DNA of 64,000 nucleotides, taken from contig NZ_CP108036.1 of assembly GCF_036170895.1 (NCBI RefSeq), positions 6,359,501-6,423,500 of the forward strand, in the 5' to 3' direction. Shown here one piece after another: positions 1-6,969 of the stretch; position 1 is the first letter of the stretch, and each line of letters starts with the position of its first letter. The position numbers and the translations under genes were made by a program. The notes beneath the pieces were generated by a model that was given only the letters and a program-made list of their open reading frames with translations, searched no databases and was not told where the DNA came from. The DNA comes from Streptomyces erythrochromogenes (GTDB lineage Bacteria > Actinomycetota > Actinomycetes > Streptomycetales > Streptomycetaceae).

Positions 1-73
1 TGCCGCCCTTGTACGAGTAGAAGGTGACGATGCGCCCGTCACGGCCGTCCCTGGTGTCACGACTCGCTGTCAT
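1..73 (-). CDS. fxsT: FxsT, TPR/P-loop protein of the FxSxx-COOH system (5' end only)
   Basis: Only the first 24 codons lie in the window; the gene runs off the left edge. The ATG at 73 sits about 5 nt behind a GGGGGA ribosome site and overlaps the end of fxsC by 17 bp. The peptide reads MTASRDTRDGRDGRIVTFYS followed by YKGG. The IVTFYSYKGG stretch is the beginning of a ParA/MinD-like P-loop (KGGxGRT), which opens the large tetratricopeptide protein FxsT in Streptomyces fxs clusters. Its position directly after fxsC fits that assignment. Its role in those clusters is unknown. The call rests on the short peptide plus gene order. Confidence 0.72.
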   Translation of the reverse strand, partial: MTASRDTRDGRDGRIVTFYSYKGG

Positions 74-1469
74 CCGCGTCCCCCCGGTCGGTGTCGTTGC
101 TGTCGTTGCCGTCGTTGTGGCCGCCGAACGTGTCGGGCGGGAAGGGCGCCCGCGGCGGGGCCGGAGGCCCGCTCATCCCCATCGGCCCGAGCAGCCGCGG
201 GCGTTCGGTGTGGGTGTTGCCGGCCGGCAGGTACACCTGGGCGTGTCTGAGGAACTGCTGCGCCGCGGCCTCGACCACCTGCGGCAGGATCTGTCCGAGG
301 GTCTCCATGTTGGCCACCCCGTTGGCGGCGGCCCGGCAGGCGGCCCGGCCCTGGCCCATCTTGACGGGAAGGGTCTCCTCCAGCCGCCGCGCCAGCTCGA
401 TCTCCTTCGCGCGGCTCTGGTGGTCGTAGCGGTTCCACGGCACCACGACGTTGACCCACGGGCGGGACTCCTGGTCGAAGGCGGCCAGTCGCTGGCGGCG
501 GTGCTCGTCCTCCACCACCCAGCGGTCGACGATCAGGATCTCCGGCCGGGTCGGCGGCTGCTTGCTGTCGTAGTGCCCGGCCTCGTCGTCGAAGGAGCCG
601 ATGCTGGTCTGGTAGTTGAGGTTCTTGACCAGGTCCTCGGCGACGTAGGCGATGGGCCGCTGGGCCACCGGGTGGTACGGGTTCCACTCCAGCGCGTTGT
701 CCCCGTAGTACTCGGGGCTGCGCCCGTCCGGCAGGTCGTGCCGGGAGGCGGCGGCCACGGTCACGTGCAGGGTGCGGGCGGGGCTGCTGCCCGTGGGGCC
801 GAAGGCGCTCGGCACCCCGCGGTAGTCCAGCGGGCGGACGGGTTCGAGGCGGACGGTCTCGGCGACCCGGACGATGCGCTTGGCGAGCTCGTACACCGCC
901 CGCTCGTACTGCTCGGCGTAACCGCGCAGTTTGATCAGCCCGTACAGCCCGTCGGTGACGTAGCGCTCGCCGAAGGTGTTGTGGTTGAACTGCAACCGCT
1001 CCGCGGGTCCGGGCAGTTGCGATGGCGGGACCGGCACCCATAACGCGGGCACGATGGCCTCGGCCGGCTGGTTGCTCAGGGCCCCCTGGTGGATCGCCCG
1101 CTGCGCGAAGGCGTACCACTCCTTGCCGCACATCTCACTGGCGAAGTACCGCGGTGAGAACAACGGGACGAAGACCCGGCAGGTGGCGAGCGCCGCCCCG
1201 AGCCGCTCCGACCAGCCCTCGCCGCTGCGTATCTCCCGGTCCATGAAGCCGGCCTCGGCTCCGGCGGGCAGATCCGTCAGCGCCATGACATGACTGCAGA
1301 GATCGCGGAACAGGCGCTCCACCCACATGTCGGGATCGGGCCCCCCGGCCCCGAACCTCGGTGTATGCGCATAACTGAGAAAAAAATACGGCTGCACTGA
1401 TGCGGGCACACGCCCCCCGTCCCGAAGATGCGAGCGAAGAAACATCATTCCGGAGCTGCTTCGCCACAT
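57..1469 (-). CDS. fxsC: FxsC, TIR-like protein of the FxSxx-COOH system
   Basis: A 470-residue soluble protein. Its N-terminus has the TIR-like signature PYFFLSYA (about residues 27-34), followed by GFMDREIRSGEGW and SPRYFASEMCGKEW near residue 117. The Glu in GKEW is where TIR enzymes carry their catalytic glutamate, but NADase activity is inference only. The middle contains the FxsC-type region, with RPEILIVDRWVVED and VVVPWNRYD segments; the C-terminus is Pro/Gly/Asp-rich and probably disordered. The ATG at 1469 has GAGGGG abutting it; a GTG at 1409, six codons before PYFF, is an equally plausible start. The first codons are unusually AT-rich (runs of TTT). It overlaps fxsT and lies 20 bp after the AAC(3)-like gene, so it is probably cotranscribed with the maturase. 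Confidence 0.85.
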   Translation of the reverse strand: MWRSSSGMMFLRSHLRDGGRVPASVQPYFFLSYAHTPRFGAGGPDPDMWVERLFRDLCSHVMALTDLPAGAEAGFMDREIRSGEGWSERLGAALATCRVFVPLFSPRYFASEMCGKEWYAFAQRAIHQGALSNQPAEAIVPALWVPVPPSQLPGPAERLQFNHNTFGERYVTDGLYGLIKLRGYAEQYERAVYELAKRIVRVAETVRLEPVRPLDYRGVPSAFGPTGSSPARTLHVTVAAASRHDLPDGRSPEYYGDNALEWNPYHPVAQRPIAYVAEDLVKNLNYQTSIGSFDDEAGHYDSKQPPTRPEILIVDRWVVEDEHRRQRLAAFDQESRPWVNVVVPWNRYDHQSRAKEIELARRLEETLPVKMGQGRAACRAAANGVANMETLGQILPQVVEAAAQQFLRHAQVYLPAGNTHTERPRLLGPMGMSGPPAPPRAPFPPDTFGGHNDGNDSNDTDRGDADDSES

Positions 1470-1488
1470 CCCCTCATCGTTCAGTCAA

Positions 1489-2349
1489 TCAACATCGGTT
1501 TTCGGTCATCCACTCAAGGGCGTGGTCGACGGCTTCCGGGACGGAGAAGAGCATGGTCGACGCCCCTCCGACCCGCCCCCTGCGCACCCGCGAATCCGGA
1601 AACGCCCTGCCGATCTCCGCGAAATCGCCGTCATCCAGCGTGACGTCCTCGTATGCGGTCCACTCCCCCTCCTGGCGGGACCCCTGGTGCCCCTCCGGAA
1701 GGTTCACCTTCACCACACACTCGTACATGCGCAAGGGGGGCTTCGGAATTCGATACTCCGCGAGATGGAAAGCGGTGCAGACGGAAAACCCCACATTGAT
1801 CATGAGTACCTGTCCGCCCTCCCAGCACAGCTTTCCCAGGGGCGACTCCTCACCCAGGTGGCTTTCGAGGCGGTGCCCGCTGCAGAGCCGCTCCGCGTCC
1901 GCGCCGAGCGCGGCGAAGGAGGTCTGCGGATGGGAGCTGCGCGCGGCGCCCGGCGCGGTGCGGACGGCCTCCGCCAGGGAGCCCATGCCCTGGCTGGGGG
2001 TGCTCGCCGGGTCGAAGGCGGGCATCCGGTCGCGGAAGGCCCGCACCTCGGCCTCGTCCATACCGGCGATCCGCTCCAGATGGGCGCTGGAGGTCCTGGA
2101 GTTCTCCGGGGTGAACGCGGGCACCACCAGGGTGCCGCGCGGGCCCAGGACGCCCGTCAGGGCGTCGCGCAGCTGCTCCGCGCGCAGCCCGGTCCCGCGC
2201 AGGGAGGCGTGCACCATGAGCCGCATCCCCGGCCGTACGCCGAGCAACCGCAGCTGCACCGCGAGCTGGAGGGTGCCGGCGGCGCGGCGGCCCCGGCCCG
2301 GGCCCGCCGGTGAAGGGGCCGGGGCGGGGGAGTGGGAGTGGGCGCTCAC
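1489..2349 (-). CDS. AAC(3)-family N-acetyltransferase in the fxs cluster
   Basis: A 286-residue protein of the aminoglycoside 3-N-acetyltransferase fold. LVHASLRGTGL-type sequence near residue 40 (here LMVHASLRGTGL), TLVVPAFTPENS, the FDPASTPSQGMGSLAEA block, and SSHPQTSFAALG are typical of the antibiotic_NAT family. GTG at 2349 overlaps the fxsB stop as GTGA, giving tight translational coupling, so it belongs to the RiPP operon. The family transfers acetyl from acetyl-CoA to an amine. Within an fxs operon the natural guess is acetylation of the modified peptide, or self-protection, rather than aminoglycoside resistance; neither can be read from sequence. The His- and Pro-rich first 20 residues (SAHSHSPAPAPSPAGPGRG) look unstructured. 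Confidence 0.85.
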   Translation of the reverse strand: MSAHSHSPAPAPSPAGPGRGRRAAGTLQLAVQLRLLGVRPGMRLMVHASLRGTGLRAEQLRDALTGVLGPRGTLVVPAFTPENSRTSSAHLERIAGMDEAEVRAFRDRMPAFDPASTPSQGMGSLAEAVRTAPGAARSSHPQTSFAALGADAERLCSGHRLESHLGEESPLGKLCWEGGQVLMINVGFSVCTAFHLAEYRIPKPPLRMYECVVKVNLPEGHQGSRQEGEWTAYEDVTLDDGDFAEIGRAFPDSRVRRGRVGGASTMLFSVPEAVDHALEWMTENRC

Positions 2350-4598
2350 GCGTCGACCGCCTTCAGTTCGTAGCGCAGCTCCGCCACCAGCCGCTTGCCG
2401 GTGACCGTCAGCTCGGCCGCGGCCGAGAGCCGCTCCAGGGCCTCGTGGATGCGGTCCGAGCCGCCCGGCTCGGGGCCCGCCGTCGCCCGCCGGTACGCCT
2501 CCACCGCCACCCGCTCGTGCACGTCGGCCAGCAGCCGCGACACGGGCACCGGGCGGGACCGCCACGGCGACCGGTGCTGCCACTCCCCGTCCAGCGCGTA
2601 CAGGTCGGTCACCTCGGTCAGGGCCCGCAGCCGGGTCCGCCGCCGCCCGGTCAGCAGCGCGAGCGCGGTCTCCCGAACGCCCGCCGCGTACGGCACCCCG
2701 AGCGCCCCCGGGCCGTGCCGGCCCGCCTCGCCCCAGCCGCCGGCCCGCGGGCCGCCCGCGAGCGGGGTCAGCGTGGTCAGCCCGGTCGCCGCCGCCCGGG
2801 CGAACCCGGGCACCGCCTTGTGCAGCAGCGCCCAGGCCCGGTCGAGCCGGCCCCGCCACTCCTCGGTCTCGCCGGAGCCGAGCCGGAGCCTGGGCGGGCG
2901 GGGGAAGCAGTTGCGGTACGGGTCGAGGTCCTCCAGCGCCACCGGCGCCGCGTCCGGGCCGGGCGACCAGGTGCGTACGGGCTGCCAGCGGGCGTCGCCC
3001 GCCGCCGGCCCGAAGCGGTGCTCGGAGCGGCCGTCCCGGGCGACGTAGCCGTCGTCGGTGACGTGCAGGGAGGCCCGGCCCTCCGTACCCGGCTCCCCGA
3101 GCCGCAGCAGTCCGAGCGTCGGCAGGTACACCTCACCGTCCCGGTAGGCCACCTCGGCCGGCAGGTCCAGCCCGCCGCGCAGCACGGCCGCGGCGGCCAG
3201 CGCGGTGAGCCTGCGGGCCGCCTCCGCACCCCCGGGCAGGCCTTCGCGCGCGGCGTCCAGGGCGGCCAGCACCCAGGTCCGGGTGAACGGGTGGTCCAGT
3301 ACGGCGTCCAGAGCGTCGGCGCCCGCCTGCCCGGCCCGCTCCACGGCGGCCACCAGCTCCCAGGCGTGCGCCCAGTCGGGGTCGCCGGCCAGGTCCGCGT
3401 TCAGCCGGGCCAGCAGGATCCGGGTCAGCTCCTCCTGGGAGCGGGCCAGTTCGGCCGGGTCGGACAGCTGTGGAGCGGTCTCCCGGGACGCCGTGCGGCC
3501 CTCGACCCCGTCCACCAGTTCGCGCAGGTCGGTGCAGTACACGGAGGGGTTGTCGAAGCCGTTGCGGTCTCGGTAGCGGTGGGTGTAGAGCCCGCCCCCG
3601 CACGAGCGTACGACGGGGCAGCGGCGGCACGAGTCGCTGACGCCGGCCAGGCCCAGCTGCCGGGCGCGGACCCCGGGATGGGCGGCGACCCGGTCGAATG
3701 CGTGGTCGAAGACGTTGAACCCGGTGGCCGCCGCCCCCTCGAAGGCGCTCTTGAGGGAGTCCACCTGCTCCAGGGTGCCGTCGGTCTCGACGACGACGAG
3801 GTCGGTGGGCGCGAGGCCGAGCGATTCGGTGAGGCTGGGTCCGCCGCGCAGCGTGGACAGGACGGACTCGAAGAGCCGTACGGGTACCGGGCGGCCCAGC
3901 CGCTCCCAGTGGTCGAAGATCCTCAGGAGCCAGCGGGCGTACGCGTCCGGGGCGTCGTCGGGCCGGACGGGCGGCGTCTCCCAGGTGGCGTGCGGGAGGA
4001 GGAAGTCCACGCGCGGGGGCTCTAGTTCGACGAGGGCGTCGAGCACGGCGACGGGGTCGTTGGCCACGTCCACGGTGCAGAGCAGACCCTGGTAGAGGTG
4101 GCGGTAGGGCGCGGAGCGCAGCAGCGCGACGGCCGCGAGGACCAGCGGATGGCTCGTACGGCCGTCCGCGAAGCGGCGGTGGCGGTCGTTGGCGGCGCGG
4201 TCCCCGTCGAGGGAGATGCCGACCCGGACGCCGAACTCGGCGAAGAGGTCGAGGTAACGCGTGCTGAGCTGGAGCCCGTTGGTGTGGATCCGCAGGTCGA
4301 GGGTGGCGATCCCGGTGAGCGCCCGGCTGAACTCCTCGCAGACGAGTCGGAGCCGGGCCGTGCCCGCCAACAGGGGTTCCCCTCCGTGGAGAATCACCGT
4401 GACGGAGGGGAGTGCATGGTCACGGGCATGTTCGGCGAGCCTGGACGCGGTCTGTGAAATAACCTCGGGGGAGATCACTTTCGGCCGGGCTCGCCAGCTC
4501 TGATCTGCATGTTCGTAGACGTAGCAATGATCACAAGCAAGATCGCATCTGCTGTGAACTTTCAGGACGATCTCGCGAAATGCGATCAGGCCGGTCAT
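2346..4598 (-). CDS. fxsB: FxsB, radical SAM/SPASM cyclophane-forming peptide maturase
   Basis: A 750-residue maturase. The radical SAM cluster motif CDLACDHC (Cys18, 22, 25) is followed by HGGEPLL. A SPASM-type region around residue 330 reads CRRCPVVRSCGGG. FxsB enzymes join the Phe ring of the FxS motif to a beta carbon in the precursor (established for the family). The C-terminal half resembles the HExxH metallohydrolase/beta-hydroxylase extension fused to such enzymes, ending in YRRA...LVAELRYELKA. Where HExxH would sit this protein reads LLTGRRRTRL (residues 648-657), so the extension is probably non-catalytic, as in the 'inactivated extension' FxsB form. ATG at 4598 has GGCGGA just upstream and lies 28 bp after fxsA; the 3' end overlaps the acetyltransferase start. 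Confidence 0.92.
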   Translation of the reverse strand: MTGLIAFREIVLKVHSRCDLACDHCYVYEHADQSWRARPKVISPEVISQTASRLAEHARDHALPSVTVILHGGEPLLAGTARLRLVCEEFSRALTGIATLDLRIHTNGLQLSTRYLDLFAEFGVRVGISLDGDRAANDRHRRFADGRTSHPLVLAAVALLRSAPYRHLYQGLLCTVDVANDPVAVLDALVELEPPRVDFLLPHATWETPPVRPDDAPDAYARWLLRIFDHWERLGRPVPVRLFESVLSTLRGGPSLTESLGLAPTDLVVVETDGTLEQVDSLKSAFEGAAATGFNVFDHAFDRVAAHPGVRARQLGLAGVSDSCRRCPVVRSCGGGLYTHRYRDRNGFDNPSVYCTDLRELVDGVEGRTASRETAPQLSDPAELARSQEELTRILLARLNADLAGDPDWAHAWELVAAVERAGQAGADALDAVLDHPFTRTWVLAALDAAREGLPGGAEAARRLTALAAAAVLRGGLDLPAEVAYRDGEVYLPTLGLLRLGEPGTEGRASLHVTDDGYVARDGRSEHRFGPAAGDARWQPVRTWSPGPDAAPVALEDLDPYRNCFPRPPRLRLGSGETEEWRGRLDRAWALLHKAVPGFARAAATGLTTLTPLAGGPRAGGWGEAGRHGPGALGVPYAAGVRETALALLTGRRRTRLRALTEVTDLYALDGEWQHRSPWRSRPVPVSRLLADVHERVAVEAYRRATAGPEPGGSDRIHEALERLSAAAELTVTGKRLVAELRYELKAVDA

Positions 4599-4626
4599 TC
4601 CGCCAGTCTAGAGCTCTCGCTCCGCC

Positions 4627-4827
4627 TCAGAGTGCGGAGTTGAAGATCGGTGCCTGAACCGGACGGCCGGATTCAGTCGGGAGCACGCGACCGAGCGTCG
4701 CGGCCGCGGACGCGGTTTCGACGTCGATCTTGGTGAGGGGGACCCGGCGGGCCTTGACCGTGCTGGTCGCGGGGGTTGCGGAAGTGTTCACGACACCGTC
4801 CTCGGGGAAGCCATATGGAATGGGCAT
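4627..4827 (-). CDS. fxsA: FxsA, FxSxx-COOH RiPP precursor peptide
   Basis: A 66-residue peptide that ends PIFNSAL. The terminal five residues FNSAL match the defining F-x-S-x-x-COOH core exactly. The preceding part (VPLTKIDVETASAAATLGRV and on through LPTESGRPVQA) is the expected leader. It is immediately followed by the radical SAM maturase fxsB, the normal arrangement. By analogy with characterised Fxs systems the Phe is cross-linked within the F-N-S tripeptide to a strained three-residue cyclophane; whether a fragment is then released is not known from sequence. No clear Shine-Dalgarno precedes ATG 4827, so the transcript may have a very short leader, or the annotated start may be slightly off. 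Short ORF, but context makes it secure. Confidence 0.9.
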   Translation of the reverse strand: MPIPYGFPEDGVVNTSATPATSTVKARRVPLTKIDVETASAAATLGRVLPTESGRPVQAPIFNSAL

Positions 4828-5158
4828 GTGAATGACAACAGCGACGCGCTGCCGTCAAGCGTGGACTTTACTCGGCCACACCCCATTGGCAACCGAGACA
4901 TGACGCCTGGTCAACCGTTCTATAGCGAGCGCGGCGTATTTCCCGAGGTGGCTTATTCGGCCGTTCGCCGGACGGCAAGATCCATTTCTCCCGGCGTCGC
5001 CCCGGACGCGCTGCCGGGGCCGCGCCGGGGGCGGTCCAGGGGCGGCCGGGGGACGGTCCGGCCGGACGGGACGGCCGCTGCCCCGGAGACCGGCCCGCGC
5101 CCCTGGCCGGGATGCTCTCCGACGCTCGCCGAGGGGGCTCCGGGAGCCTGAACGGCCG
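4828..5158. other. Gene-free 331-bp upstream region of the fxs operon
   Basis: No convincing gene is present. Bases 4840-4985 are noticeably AT-richer than the surroundings, as expected for the fxsA promoter. The half next to the alpha/beta hydrolase end (5000-5110) is extremely GC-rich with short palindromes such as TCCGGCCGGA, and may act as a transcription barrier between the hydrolase and the fxs operon. No operator could be recognised. Confidence 0.5.
4865..4892 (-). promoter_or_regulatory. Candidate promoter of fxsA
   Basis: Read on the minus strand, TTGCCA (4892-4887) and TAAAGT (4870-4865) are separated by 16 nt. They would be the -35 and -10 boxes of a housekeeping promoter, with a start about 30 nt before the fxsA ATG. 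Each box matches the consensus at four of six positions and the DNA here is AT-richer than average. Prediction only. Confidence 0.35.
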
Positions 5159-6061
5159 CTACGCGGGCTGCTGTTCGCTGAGCGGCGGCGTCGGGAGGTC
5201 GCGCAGCAGCCAGTTCAGCACGTCGGGCAGCGCGCGCAGGGCCGCGAAGTGGGCGGCGGCCGGCTCGATCGTGGTGGTGGCCCCCGGGATCCGGCGCGCG
5301 AGCCAGCGGGAGTGGCCCACGGGGGAGAACACGTCGAGCTCCCCGTGCCAGATCAGCACCGGGCAGCGGATGTCGGCCGGGTCGAAGCCCCAGGGGCGGC
5401 TGAAGGCGAGGACGTCGTCGATCCAGCCGTAGGCCGAATGGCGCAGCCCCTCGCGGTAGTTCCGCAGCAGCATCGACCGCAGCCCGGCGTCCGAGACGAT
5501 CATGCGGTCGTTGGCGGTCAGTTCCCGGCGCAGCTCGTCCAGCAGCCGCCCCGGGTCCTTGCGGATGCCGGCGGCGCGCGGGATCAGCCGGGCGGCCAGT
5601 TCCTCGGGGTCGGTGGAGGCGGTGGTGTACTCCCGGACGTTCGACGCGGCCATTCCGGCGAACCAGTCCAGGTCCTCCGCGTCCCGGGGGGCCAGTCCGA
5701 CCATCGCCGCGGTGCGGCTGACCCGATCCGGCAGCAGGGCGGCGCAGGCCAGGGCGCCGGCGGCGCCTCCGGAACGGCCCGCCACCGCGAACCTGTCCAG
5801 ACCGAGGGAGTCGGCCACGGCGGCCACGTCGTGGGCCACGTCGGCGACGGTGCGGCCCGGGTGCCGGTCGGAGCCGCCGTAGCCGGGTCTGTCGTAGGCG
5901 ATGAGCTGCATCCGGCGCTGGTAGAGGACCATGCCCCGGGGGGCCGGGCCCAGGCGGCTGCCGGGCATGCCGTGGAGCAGGAAGACGGGCTTGCCGTCCG
6001 GATCGCCCCAGCGCTCCACGGTCAGAGCGCGCCCGTCCGCTGTGCGCACCTGATGGCGCAC
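5159..6061 (-). CDS. Alpha/beta hydrolase
   Basis: A 300-residue cytoplasmic alpha/beta-hydrolase fold protein. Strand and oxyanion sequence KPVFLLHGMPGSR is near residue 28. The nucleophile elbow GRSGGAAG carries the catalytic Ser, the acid is the Asp of WHGELD, and the His is in PAAAHFAAL, so the triad is complete. YDRPGYGGSD is typical of proline-iminopeptidase/haloperoxidase-like members. Substrate is unknown. GTG at 6061 follows GGGAGG with good spacing. It stands alone between the fxs operon and a TetR gene. No signal peptide. Confidence 0.85.
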   Translation of the reverse strand: MRHQVRTADGRALTVERWGDPDGKPVFLLHGMPGSRLGPAPRGMVLYQRRMQLIAYDRPGYGGSDRHPGRTVADVAHDVAAVADSLGLDRFAVAGRSGGAAGALACAALLPDRVSRTAAMVGLAPRDAEDLDWFAGMAASNVREYTTASTDPEELAARLIPRAAGIRKDPGRLLDELRRELTANDRMIVSDAGLRSMLLRNYREGLRHSAYGWIDDVLAFSRPWGFDPADIRCPVLIWHGELDVFSPVGHSRWLARRIPGATTTIEPAAAHFAALRALPDVLNWLLRDLPTPPLSEQQPA

Positions 6062-6234
6062 GCGCTCCCTCCCTCACGATCGGTGTGGGTCGTCACGGCG
6101 ATTGTGCTCGCTGGGGGAGGAGTGCGGTAGGGCGCACTTCGGGGGCAATTCTCGTGAAGGCGCCCGCAAGCGCGCGCCGCCGACCGGTGTGGCCCGGGAT
6201 GCGCGAGTGCCGTGACCGCAGGGGCGGGGCCGGC

Positions 6235-6837
6235 TCAGAGGTGTTCGATCAGCAGGGCCGTCGCCGAGCGCGCCCGCTCCAGCGCCCGCACCCGGTCCGC
6301 GTCGCGCTGGCCCAGCACCACCCGGGTGCTCAGCCCGTCCAGCAGCGCGAGCAGCTCCGAGGCCCGGTCGGCCGTGTCCGTCGGGGCGAACCGGCCCTGC
6401 TCGACGCCCTTCGCCAGCAGCGCCCGCAGGTCCTCGTACCAGCCGGCGTCGATCTCCTCCTGGGCCGCGCGCAGGTCCTCGTTGGACGGCGTACGGGCCC
6501 ACAGCTCGATCCACAGGGTCCAGCGCGGGTCGCGCGGGCCGCGCGGCAGGTACAGCTCCAGGAAGAGCTCCAGCTTGCGGGCGGCCGTGACGCGACGGCG
6601 CAGCAGGGCCGCGCGCTCGACGGCGAGCTGCTCCTCGCTCCAGCGCAGCGCCTCCAGCAGCAGCCGGTCCTTGCTGCCGAAGTAGTACAGGATGTGGCCG
6701 CCGCTGGTGCCGAGCCGGTCGGCGAGCTTGGACATGGTCAGCGCCGCGAGCCCGTCCTCGGCGATCGCCGCCATGGCCTCTTCCAGCATCCGCTCCTGGG
6801 CGACCTGCCCGTCGCGCCGCCGTGCCGCTCCTGCCAC
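6235..6837 (-). CDS. TetR-family regulator of the adjacent permease/amidohydrolase genes
   Basis: A 200-residue TetR-type repressor. The N-terminal helix-turn-helix is in LTMSKLADRLGTSGGHILYYFGSKD; the YYFGSKDRLL motif is diagnostic. The rest is a helical ligand-binding domain (WTLWIELWARTPSNEDLRA). I chose the GTG at 6837, which follows GGGAGG by 8 nt; an upstream start at 6906 would run into the operator region. It is divergent from the NCS1 permease. The 132-bp gap holds two copies of an inverted-repeat operator, so it most likely represses the permease/amidohydrolase operon and itself. The ligand is presumably a substrate of that pathway. Confidence 0.85.
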   Translation of the reverse strand: MAGAARRRDGQVAQERMLEEAMAAIAEDGLAALTMSKLADRLGTSGGHILYYFGSKDRLLLEALRWSEEQLAVERAALLRRRVTAARKLELFLELYLPRGPRDPRWTLWIELWARTPSNEDLRAAQEEIDAGWYEDLRALLAKGVEQGRFAPTDTADRASELLALLDGLSTRVVLGQRDADRVRALERARSATALLIEHL

Positions 6838-6913
6838 CGCTGCCGCCTCCCGATCTTCGTGGGCCGACCTTATCCCGGACAGGGTCTTGACGGGGGTCCG
6901 GTCCACCCTTCAT

Positions 6914-6950
6914 CTTGAATGCCATTCAAGAACTTAGAACGCCATTCAAG
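6914..6950. promoter_or_regulatory. Tandem operator for the divergent TetR/permease promoters
   Basis: A perfect 7-bp inverted repeat, CTTGAAT-GCC-ATTCAAG (6914-6930), is followed exactly 20 bp later by a second, degraded copy whose right half GCCATTCAAG (6941-6950) is identical. Two turns of helix apart, this is the usual layout for a TetR dimer pair. A possible -35 TTGACG lies at 6887. The site is 20-55 bp before the permease ATG. Confidence 0.7.
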
Positions 6951-6969
6951 ATCAAGGGTGCGTGCAGCG

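Noticed and set aside
1489..2349. Aminoglycoside resistance determinant
   Set aside because: The fold is AAC(3), but the coupled fxs context and lack of resistance-gene neighbours argue against naming it so.
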